Assembly: GCF_902167145.1 (NCBI RefSeq)
Contig: NC_050097.1
Coordinates: 140,889,982 to 140,953,981, forward strand
Direction of reading: 5' to 3'
From: Zea mays
Taxonomy: Eukaryota > Streptophyta > Magnoliopsida > Poales > Poaceae
Length of the DNA stretch: 64,000 bases
The notes below the pieces were generated by a model. That model had not been told where the DNA came from and ran no database searches. It was given only the letters and a program-made list of their open reading frames with translations. The position numbers and the translations under genes are program-made. Of this stretch, positions 55,800 through 64,000 are shown one piece after another (position 1 is the stretch's first letter; every line of letters begins with the position of its first letter).

Positions 55800-56269
55800 C
55801 TGATGGATTTTTTGTGGTTCTTACGAAGTTGACGTTTCTTTTTTGCAGTTTTGATGAAGCTCACTCTTTTGACGAAGTTAACTCTAAATGATGAAGTGTT
55901 CACTTTAGAACGCAGTGAAAAAGCTTCGGCTATGGTTAAATTTTTTAACAGCACAACAGTGCAACGACAATGAATGATGTGGTAACTCTACACCAACCCG
56001 TCTGTTTATATAGTGCTGCAGGTGGGAATGTGAACCGCCAAATCGCTCGCACCCGCTGAGCGGTGGACCACTCGGCGCCTGTAAGGTGGACCACCAGATT
56101 GCTTGTATCCGCTGAATGGTGGGCCACCCGACACTTGGAGTATTTTAATCGTTTCTCCGCAACGAGCTCAGGGAAGGTGTTTTTTGGACCTTCGGCATTC
56201 CGAAGCCTTTGAGATTTTTCGTGGATCGAGCTTGTTACGAAAAATGATCTAGCACCGCGAAGGGGCTAC
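55800..56269 (+). other. Upstream region of the antisense gene, up to the 3' LTR
   Basis: On the minus strand this would be the 5' leader and promoter of the antisense gene; TATATAGTGC-like sequence lies near 56006-56015 in the complement. Two CCACCGCTCAGCGG-like inverted patches (about 56055-56080) are seen. It ends with GAAGGGGCTAC, the likely polypurine tract for the sense strand. Confidence 0.4.
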
Positions 56270-56894
56270 TGTTGGGGGCCTTATTCTTCGCCGAAGGTCC
56301 TCCAAGCAAAAACACCTTCGGCAGGGTGATATGCAAGCAGACACAACACGAAGGTTTAAGCCGAAGCTACAATTTAGGAAGCTTCGGCATGATGATGTGC
56401 CTTGAGACGAAGGGCAGCACCGACTTAAATAGTAAAAGACCGTTTAGTCCATGATAACTTGTGTCTTGGTTATGATTAGTTATCAAGGACACAAATGTAA
56501 TTTTGTCCGGGCTGTGTCCCGTGCCTATAAATAGATGAACAGTACCCCTGTATTGTTCACGCTGATTGGTATTCACTCGCACGTCGCATTTGGTTTCTTA
56601 CTTTCTGTCAAGCTGAACGTACAAATGTAATTTATCGTTATTAATATTTGTTCATGATTGGATAATGAGAATATAAATAATATGATGATTTAATGTGATT
56701 GTTCATGTTTCCTTATGTTCCTACATTCATTATTATTACATGCTGAGATGATGAAGGTATGTCCTTCATAACCTTCGTCTGTAGATCATTATATCCTAAG
56801 GGAAATAATGCTTCGAAGGACGAAGGTCTTTGACCATTAACATCTTGTGTTGCCTTGTTCTTAACTCATAGCATTTGAGAAGAAGTCCCCAACA
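56270..56894 (+). repeat. 3' LTR of the Grande-like element
   Basis: 625 bp, very similar to 47280-47915, lacking ~10 bp near 56706. Followed by target duplication CTTAT. Confidence 0.95.
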
Positions 56895-58780
56895 CTTATT
56901 TAGGCAAATCCCATCAAATTATGCAATATATCCAAAAAGTAAACATTATTATATGCATTATTTGGGTACAAATAGAATATGCAGAGGGAGAATCCACTTG
57001 CCTTGCTCGAAAGTGTCCTGTGGGTCGTCCTCGAACGAGTTTGGTTCGTCTACCTCACAGTCAACTTCTAGCATCGATTTCTGTATCGTACATACAAAAA
57101 GAATACGTACGCCAAATAAATAAACATACACCATTACAGGAGTAATCATTAACCATTACATACACATTCATACATCACACTTATTATACTCATAAATACG
57201 TCTTAAAGCGCAAATACTTATTAATCATTATGACTATTACAACGATTCATTATTGGTGAAAATATGAGTCAGTGATTATGACACTAGTTTTATCTAGTAT
57301 AATATCGATAAACAATCTTTATGTTAATTATTTTCTTTATTACTAATAATAGACTTTTAAGTTTTATCCCTTTTATTTCTAAACGCAAATATCCCTTTTA
57401 TTTACACGTATAGCTAAAAATGTTTATTTATAATTCTTCTAACATTAATATTCTAAGAATTAATGTAAATTACTAATTGGACTTTTAATAACATAATCAT
57501 GATTATTATGACATAAATAAGTATTTTACTAATTCTAAGTAATTAAGTGCTATACTTATGAATACATTTATTCTGACTACTAAAAAACTATTTTTCATCT
57601 GACCGAAAATATGTGGTCTAGTATTTTCTTCTACTTCCTTATATCAATAAAATTACACTTACAACACTACTAACAATTATAGTTCATGTGCTAAAGCGAG
57701 ATTAATCGTAAACATTTCTAGTATGAAAATCACCAACTTAGTGACTAGTGACATAATTTATTTTTGAAATATAAATTCGTACACCTGTCAAAATATTGTT
57801 GCGAGGCTTATTTACGACTACACGTATACATCGGAGAGTAACACATAAGGTTTTTGAATCACTTTTACATACATTTGTGATGCAGAAAATACAGAAATAA
57901 TTCTCGGAATTTTGGAGGGCCAAAACACAAAACTGTCATCTTCTACGTTGAGCACTTGCTCGTGTGTAGGGAGAGCTCGGCGAGGAGGGGAGGGGCTCGG
58001 TCAGCGCGGGAGCAGGGGACGGGCTCAGCCGGGGTGTGGGGCGTGGCTCCGGCGAGTGGCGATGCGCGACTTTGGTCGACGGCAAGGCGAGCGAGGAGAG
58101 CGAGAGAGAGAAAAAGTTCGGGGAGGGAGAGGGAGGTGCTTGGCTTTTATAGAGACAGGACAATAGTGGGAGAGCCGGGGAGAGAAACGGCCGGCCGTCA
58201 ATGGCCATTAACGGCCATTAACGCCATTGAGAGGAGGAGAGAACGTGGGGGAGTGGGGGAGGGGAGGAGATGGTGGTTTTCGGCGCGGGGAGAGGAGGGG
58301 TCGCGGGGTCGGGTGAGGGCGCGCATAGGCGTGGGCGAGGCCAGATGGCGGCAGCGGCGGCTGGGAGGAGAGGCCGGGGCGGGCCCCACCAGTAAGAGAG
58401 AGAGAAGGGGAGGGAATAGGGGGCGCGGCGGCTTGGGCCGCTAATGGGCCGAAACGACGAGGGTTTCGGTTTTCGTTTGTTCTTTTCTTTTCTATTTAAA
58501 AATATAAATAAATATATTTTAAAATAATTCAAAAAATCATAATAATTATACCAAAATTATTTATAACTAAAATATTTATTTTTGGACCATTATTTCTATA
58601 TTAATCAATCGGATTTTCATTAAGAAAGAAATTCTACTAAACATCCAAAATCAAATATGAGCAAACAAAAATTATTCTAGATGCAAATAAAAATCAAACA
58701 TTAGAAACAAAATTTATTACCATAATTATCATTAATAAACTAAATGCATTATTTTAGTTGATGGTTTTTATAGTGTTACA
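56895..58780 (-). repeat. Tekay/Del-type 3' LTR, proximal part (U3 side)
   Basis: In the minus direction it starts TGTAACACTA at 58780 and joins 47279 across the Grande-like insertion. 57940-58440 is strongly GC-rich, flanked by AT-rich sequence. Long arginine- and proline-rich ORFs there come from composition and are not called as genes. Confidence 0.85.
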
Positions 58781-58809
58781 AACCTACCCCCCTTAAAAGA
58801 ATCTCGTCC

Positions 58810-59256
58810 TCGAGATTAAGGAACTTCTGAGAATAACTGGGGAAATTCTGCAGAGTTCATCTTCTCTTTCCCAAGTGGCCTCATCTTCCGAGTGATGACT
58901 CCACTGAACTTTTCACATGTTGATAACTTTACTTCGTGTATTTTTGCGAGATGTTTCCAAAATTCTGAAAGGGTACTCCGAATAAGTCAAATCTTCCTTA
59001 ACATTGAGTTCTTCCATAGGTAATTGTTCCTCTGGTACTCTTTTAAGCATTTCTTAAGTTGTGACACATGAAATACGACATGTACATCTGACAAACTATT
59101 GGGTAGCGCTAACAGGTAGGCTACTTCACCTTTTCTTTCCAAAATCTTGAACGGACCAATGTAGCGAGGAGATAGTTTACCCTTAACCTTAAATCTTTTC
59201 ATGCCTCTCATCGATGAAACTGTAAGGTATACGAAGTCTCCTACTTCAAATATCAA
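58810..59256 (-). pseudogene. End of Tekay/Del-type pol: integrase C-terminus and chromodomain
   Basis: In the minus direction IFEVGDFVYLTVSSMRG starts the integrase C-terminal domain, followed by LSPRYIGPFKILERKGEVAY and HVVFHVSQLKKCLK. After a frameshift near 59030, EELNVKEDLTYSEYPFRILE and then KVQWSHHSEDEATWEREDEL form a chromodomain (about 58970-58850), with an in-frame stop just before KVQW. The reading upstream of 59256 (SYADNRRREL) stops at about 59280, where the element is cut off. Confidence 0.82.
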
Positions 59257-59290
59257 CTCTCTTCTTCTATTGTCAGCATAGCTAAGGAAA

Positions 59291-61339
59291 ATGGCAACTA
59301 CGTCCTCTTTTGTCGCGTCGAAGCTAAAGAGAGCTAAGGTTTTGACTCATAGGCCGAAGCTACACTCTTTAGAGAAGACTGATGCAGTGCCTGCTGTAGA
59401 GAAGATAGGAAGTGTTGAATATGCCGAAGCCACCCCCTTGGCTTCAAAGATAATTCCTGCTGTGACCGCCGAAGCTACTGTCGCTCCAACAGAAAAAGCA
59501 GAGGCAAAGGGTTCAAAGACGGAGGAGTATCCGAAGCTGCAGAGTCCCCCAAGCATGATGGGGTTGTCAAAATTAGCATCTGCTCCAGCAACAACTCCTA
59601 GGAAAGAAAGGAGAATGACCAGCGTTCTGGACACTGTTTTGAAATCTTCGAAGGTGCCAACTCCTGCTTCGGCTAAGACTTCTGAAGACAAAATTGAGGA
59701 GTTGGGAGGAGTCATTGCTGCAAGTGCTTCTCCCGGCAACGCTGAAGCCGGACCTTCGAAAATTGAGGCAGCGGAGCAAGAAAAGGAAGATCTTCCGGAT
59801 AAACTAACATCGCCTATACCCAAAGAATCTTCTCAAGATAATTTGGGGTATATTGTTCGCCATGCTTCAGGGAAACAATTATTAGAAGAGCAAATTGCTG
59901 AAGTGCAATACTATGTAAAGGACCTGAAATATCCCTAGGGGTTCTTAGTGTATGGGAGAAGTGACGAGGATGACTTCCTTTACTGTCTACAGGACAAAAA
60001 GGAGATAAATGTTTGCCGATAAATAATGGATAACGTAGGTTATCCGAAGCTTGAACTTGGTCTATCCGTAATGCTGAAGGATCAACTTGCAGACAACCTT
60101 GCTTATAAGCGCGTAAAGGTTTGCATATTTTTATTTTTGTATTTATTGATTTTTGTTAGGCAGGTTTTTGGTGATCGGTTTCTGGTAATGCTTATTATTA
60201 TTATTTGTGTGTTTTTTGTTTGTCAGGGTCTTATCCTTAGCAAGGCTTTAAAGGCCCAGAAAGATGTTGAAGATGAAAGCACTCGGATCGCCTTCGGGAA
60301 CCTGCGCTCAGAAGTCATAACGCTTCGGAATGAAGCCCTTGAGAAGGACAAAATCTTGCTTTCTTTAGTTGAGAGATTAAAGTCTAGTGAAGCTAGACTG
60401 GCTAGCCTTTCTGAAGTAGAACAGAAAATGGAGAAGTTTGAAAGAAGAAAGAAGCATATGTGAAGCGTATTGCTGATTTAGAATATGCTCTATCTATTCA
60501 AGTGGGATTGCACAGACCCGAAGTGCAAGGACTGGAGAAGAAGCTCGATGAAATCACTGAAAATTTTAATGTTGAACAAGCAAAACGTGAGATATCTGAT
60601 ACTAAACAGTTAAGAGTTCAGAAACATGTCGAGGAGTTTCGTGAGGTGAAATAGGAGTGCTACAATGTTGCTATGGAATGTTGTAATAAGTTGAAAAATA
60701 GTTTTGCTAAAGTTGGTGCATTCTCTACTGAGCAGAACTTTATCTGTGGTGATCCTGATGGGGTTATCTGATGGATCGGTGGCGAAGCTGAAGCTTTTGA
60801 TCAAATTCTTAGTGATAGAAGAGATTTTTGCGCCTTCGCCGGAGCTCGAGGAGCCATCTCACTCCTTGAAAAGCTGGTTGCGAGCATGCAAAGGCTGTAA
60901 TTCAACCAGAATTCTCAGTTTCAGCGAATGATATTAAGGAACCTTCAGCTGAGGCTACTGCCCTTGGCAGGAAATTTTACTCTGAAGTGTGGATGAACGA
61001 TGGAAGGGAGATAGCAGACGAAGCTATCACACAAAATGAAGAAGAAACCCACCGAGCTTCAGAGGAAGTGAGGTGAGCTGCAGAAGCTGCAGAGCGAGAA
61101 AGACATATAGGTATGTTTGTGTTGCTCTCTATCTTCGTAAGTGCTCTAGTTTCGTATCTAACAAAACTATATTTTATGTAGCAGAACTTTCTCCTCCTCT
61201 GGAGCCGTATGACCTTGAAGCCGATCCAACCTTGAAGGGCGCTCTTGATGTGATTAGGATAGAAAATGAAACTATTGATGAAGCTGTGAATAGACTATTA
61301 AACAAAGCCGCTGAAAAAATTCTCAAGGATGATGAATAG
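59291..61339 (+). pseudogene. Antisense gene of the minus-strand Grande-like element, C-terminal part, with introns
   Basis: Matches the second half of 52880-55799. 59291-59938 is Ala/Glu/Lys-rich and low in complexity. 60026-60118 is LELGLSVMLKDQLADN, then an intron 60119-60226 (GTTTGC...TGTCAG). A coiled coil follows from GLILSKALKAQKDVED, the same splice position as in the other copy. A frame break near 60460 follows. A second intron-like piece is 61111-61181, after which ELSPPLEPYDLEADPTLKG leads to TAG 61337-61339. The front half with the PF04195-like domain is absent. The long non-coding stretch 60650-61080 is degraded coding sequence. Confidence 0.7.
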
Positions 61340-61814
61340 ATTTTGTGTTTCTTGTAGAATTTTGTGTACTGCTCTGTTATGTAAAAACAGTTGTCAACTT
61401 TATATCTCATGCTGTAATATATTTCTTTATGTAGCATGAAATCTTCGTACGTACCGTTTTTGAGCCGATAGGCGAAAAAACACCTTCCCTTCTTTTCACG
61501 CTTCATAAAGAAAAAAATCCTCTTTTCGGTCGAAGCGTCATTATTAGACTTCGAAGATCTTGCTGTAGACTTTGTATAAGAAATGCCTATTGCCGAATGC
61601 ATGAATCTTGCATTGTTGGAACATCCTTTCATAATTCCTTGTCAAAATAGGCCTAGCCTCATGAGTTAGCCAACATGTTTTGAAGGAACAATTTCCCTTC
61701 TTTTTTCCACTGCTTTGGACGACGCGAGATGATGAATGATGTGATGCTATGCATCATGATGCGATGATATGATGCAACAAATATTAATGCATAAATGCTT
61801 TGTAAAAGTTAGAC
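61340..61814. other. 3' flank of the antisense gene
   Basis: No gene. T-rich sequence after the stop, likely the 3' untranslated region of the antisense transcript. 61440-61530 contains TTCGTACGTACC and the CCTTCCCTTCTTTTC stretch also seen in complement near 52655-52670 of the other copy, which shows homology of this region. Confidence 0.45.
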
Positions 61815-62105
61815 ACTGCATCCCCTTAGGAACGACTTTGGAGTCTCTTAACCTTTTACTTAGGTGGTATTTTAGCTCTGCATCCCCGTAGGGACGACTT
61901 TGGAGCTAAGCTCTGCATCCCCTTAGGAACGACTTTGGAGCTTCTTCACCTTTTACTTAGGTGGCATTTTAGCTCTACATCCCCGTAGGAACGAGTTTGG
62001 AGCTAAGCTCTGCATCCCCTTAGGAACGACTTTGGAGCTTCTTTACCTTTTACTTAGGTGGCATTTTAGCTCTGGATCCCCGTAGGAATGACTTTAGAGC
62101 TTCGT
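61815..62105 (-). repeat. 97-bp tandem array
   Basis: CTCTGCATCCCC-type starts at 61876, 61911, 61973, 62008 and 62070. Spacing between equivalent half-units is exactly 97 (61876 to 61973 to 62070; 61911 to 62008). Each unit has two half-units, one with CCCCTTAGGAACGACTTTGG and one with CCCCGTAGGAACGA. Confidence 0.85.
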
Positions 62106-62519
62106 CACTTTTACTATTACACTTGATGGTGTAACTCCAGATTTATTACAACAGGCCGAAGGTTGTACCTTCTTATATTGTCTTTAGAGTAGAGACATAA
62201 AAGCAAGAGACATAAAAATTACATTGAGTGTGTCTGAAAGTTTTTTGATTGAGCCCCTGTGTTGCTTCAGTAATGTGTCTCGACTCTGGTACAGTGTTGT
62301 TGACTGTCCGAGCATCGGACTCTTCGCGTATGTCGCGGTGCTGTGGAACTTGGTGGTGCCCTTTTGGCTGTTGATTATGAGACAAAGTTGGAGCCATGAG
62401 TGCTGGTGGTGGTGGTGGCAGGGCCCATGCAGCTAGGGAGTGTCTTGCCGAAGCTACTGACATTGTGGGTTGTTGATTGCCACATACTCAGGAATGTACG
62501 AGGAATAGCATGAAGCGGT
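62106..62519. other. Spacer between tandem array and gag end
   Basis: No pol motif on either strand. A (GGT)n run lies at 62403-62420. This is where pol would be in a complete element. Confidence 0.55.
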
Positions 62520-63850
62520 ATGCAGGACCTACTTCGGCTGATTCTGACGTGCTTCGGCTTCAGCTATTTCCTTTTTCTTCTGTATCATGACTTGGCATGT
62601 CCTGGTTGTATGCCCCTTATCTTCTCCATAGAATAGACAATACAACCTTCTTGGTTGCGAGCTGAATCATCCTCCAAAGCTTCTACCTCCTCTGCCTCTT
62701 GGGGCTGGTGGCCTAAAGGAGCTTTGTTGTGTTCCTGATGATTGAGAGTTGTGTTGATTCCCTTGAGTATGACTTCCCTTGTCTTCACTTGAGCTAGGAT
62801 TATGGATCGTCCTGACATGCCTTGGGTGGAGTCTTCCTCTGAAGCCCCTGGTCATCTTAGAGTATCTGTAGGCTTCTTCCCTTCTTTGCTTGAAGTCATT
62901 GTCGACTCTGATGTACTTGTCCATCTTCTATAGAAGCTTCTCTAGAGTTTGTGGGGGTTTCCTGGCGAAATAATGCGTTGTTGGTCTTGGTCGAAGTCCC
63001 TTGATCATAGCTTCAATGACAATCTCATTTGGCACCATTGGCACCTGAGCTTTGAGACGTAGAAACCTTCGGACATACGCCTACAAGTATTCCTCGTGGT
63101 CCTGTGTGCTTTGGAATAGAGCTTGAGCAGTCACTGGCTTCGTTTAGAAACCTTGGAAACTGGAGACTAGCATATCCTTCAACTTCTGCCATGACATGAT
63201 TGTTCCTGACCGAAGAGAAGAATAATACGTTTGAGCCACACTCCTGACTGCCATGACAAAGGACATCGCCATGACGGTAGTGTTGCCACCATATGATGAT
63301 ATGGTTGCTTCGTATCTCATGAGGAACTGCTTCGGGTCAAAATGCCTGTTATACATGGGGAGTTGTGGTGGTTTGTACGAAGGTGACCATGGGGTATCCT
63401 ACAACTCTGCTGCTAGGGGAGAAGCATCATCAAAAGCAAAGTTACCATGATTGAAATCGTCATACCATACATCATCATAGCTTAGGCTTTCCTGGCAAAG
63501 CTCTCTCTGTTGTCGCCTTCATCCTTGCTTGTTGTCTTGTGTGATATGGCACATCTCTTCGGCAGTTTGATCAATCTTCTTCTGGAGTTCAGCTAGCCGA
63601 AGCATTTTTTCCCTTCTTCTCTCCACTTGTTGGTGGATGGCCTCTAGATCTCTGATCTCTTGATATAGCTTCTCTTCCTATGGTGTTGGGCTATTGGCCT
63701 TCCTTTTCTGGTTTCGGGCTTCTCTCAAAGGGAGCTATTCTTGGTTGATGTCCAGTGGTGCAAGGGCAGCCCCTGGCGCTATTGCCTTGTTCAGCGGCAT
63801 GACGAAGGTGGTTGCTCGAGCTCCTGGTGTCGAAGGTGGTCATTTGAGTT
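62520..63850 (-). pseudogene. gag of the minus-strand Grande-like element
   Basis: The minus reading begins near 63840, with MPLNKAIAPGAALAPLD from 63801. A Gln/Arg-rich helix follows (REKMLRLAELQKKIDQTAEE, about 63610-63550). The capsid domain comes next: MYNRHFDPKQFLMRYEATI (63356), SWQKLKDMLVSSFQGF (stop at 63144), LKAQVPMVPNEIVIEAMIKG and KMDKYIRVDNDFKQRREEAY (62927). An Arg/Gly/Ser-rich linker follows, then a zinc-knuckle-like CLFYGEDKGHTTRTC (about 62640-62590). At least four stops. It matches the retrotrans_gag type. It is the gag that 47280-56894 lacks. Confidence 0.78.
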
Positions 63851-63871
63851 CACCGGAGGTGGGCGCCAATG

Positions 63872-64000
63872 TTGATCACTTGTTCTCAAATGTTGTGAAT
63901 CAAGAACAAGGCAACATAATTGTTAAATATTAAAGACCTTCGTCCTTCGCTGCATTATCTCCTTTCAGATATAACGATCCTCGGACAAAGGTCATGAAGG
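63872..64000 (-). repeat. End of the 5' LTR of the minus-strand Grande-like element
   Basis: Complement of the Grande-like LTR end (GAGAACAAG then TGATCAACA) next to the primer site; the rest of the LTR lies beyond the window. The terminus reads ...GATCAACA rather than CCCCAACA, so it is a diverged copy. Confidence 0.8.

Larger units (their letters stand above)
47280..56894 (+). mobile_element. Complete Grande-like Ty3/gypsy element (Tat lineage) with antisense gene, most of gag missing
   Basis: 9615 bp with LTRs 47280-47915 and 56270-56894 and a perfect target duplication, CTTAT. A TTGGCGCCC primer site follows the 5' LTR. Pol (protease, RT, RNase H, integrase; 48075-51902) is followed by a repeat-rich non-coding region and a gene on the opposite strand (52880-55799). 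LTRs of ~630 bp, this layout and the antisense gene match the maize Grande type, which I recall as about 13-14 kb long; here nearly all of gag is lost. Pol has at least eight disabling changes. Confidence 0.88.
46100..59280 (-). mobile_element. Ty3/gypsy chromovirus, Tekay/Del-type: 3' LTR and end of pol only, split by a Grande-like element
   Basis: On the minus strand, the end of pol with a chromodomain (59256-58810) is followed by a purine tract (TTAAGGGGGGTAGG) and an LTR from 58780 down to 46100. The LTR starts TGTAACAC and ends GGGTGTGACA. The LTR is interrupted by 47280-56894; without that insertion it is about 3061 bp, in the range of Tekay-type LTRs. The 5' part of the element is missing: at about 59280 the sequence changes to the antisense gene of another Grande-like element. 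Confidence 0.85.
59286..64000 (-). mobile_element. Grande-like element without pol, minus strand, both ends incomplete in the window
   Basis: Reading the minus strand from the right: the LTR end (64000-63872), primer site TTGGCGCCCACCTCCGG (63871-63855), then gag (63850-62520). Next come a short unassigned stretch and 97-bp tandem repeats (62105-61815). The antisense gene follows, on the plus strand (59291-61339). There is no protease, RT or integrase between gag and the repeats. The 3' end, including the start of the antisense gene and the 3' LTR, is missing; the sequence joins Tekay/Del pol at about 59280. Confidence 0.82.

Noticed and set aside
57912..58532. Long Arg/Gly- and Pro-rich ORFs on both strands
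   Set aside because: They sit in a GC-rich island of the Tekay LTR; open frames in all directions reflect lack of AT-rich stop codons, not coding.

Overview
The window is intergenic DNA from a grass, almost certainly maize (Zea mays) or a close relative. It is built of nested transposable elements, and I see no intact host gene. The maize assignment rests on three things: SIRE/Maximus-type Copia elements whose LTRs carry CACCGGACnGTCCGGTG palindromes, Grande-like Ty3/gypsy elements with an antisense gene, and a CACTA transposon with TTTGCCGAGTG subterminal repeats.

Layout, left to right. 1-9173: a Copia element of the Opie/Ji type, cut by the window at its 5' LTR, inserted in the end of a Grande-like LTR (to 9407). 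9480-13185: two abutting CACTA-type pieces, one a subterminal repeat array and one a ~3.06 kb En/Spm relative with decayed transposase exons. 14060-15250: the 3' end of a LINE. 15615-24587: a ~40-bp inverted-repeat pair around GC-rich sequence, a 236-bp tandem array and a complete 6.98 kb LTR element without genes (15937-22920). 25392-36439: a solo LTR with target duplication CAAAC, split 3 bp before its end by a second complete Copia element (27704-36431, target duplication GTGTT).

37048-40744: a decayed multi-exon gene of the plant mobile domain/Ulp1-like type, cut off by a Reina-type chromovirus (40750-46099). The 3' LTR of that chromovirus is split by a Tekay/Del-type chromovirus on the minus strand (46100 to about 59280). 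The LTR of the Tekay element is in turn split by a complete Grande-like element (47280-56894, target duplication CTTAT). 59286-64000 is a second, minus-strand Grande-like element that runs off the window.

Every protein-coding region I could read is broken by stops or frameshifts, so nothing here is likely to transpose by itself. The most interesting signals are these. The Grande-like copies carry an antisense gene with matching introns. One of them has pol and almost no gag, the other gag and no pol. A stem-loop is conserved between two different gene-less LTR families. Both Copia elements have splice-acceptor-like sequence exactly at the gag-pol junction. All assignments come from reading the sequence and knowledge of the families; no database search was run, and family names such as Grande, Reina and Tekay are inferences from lineage features.
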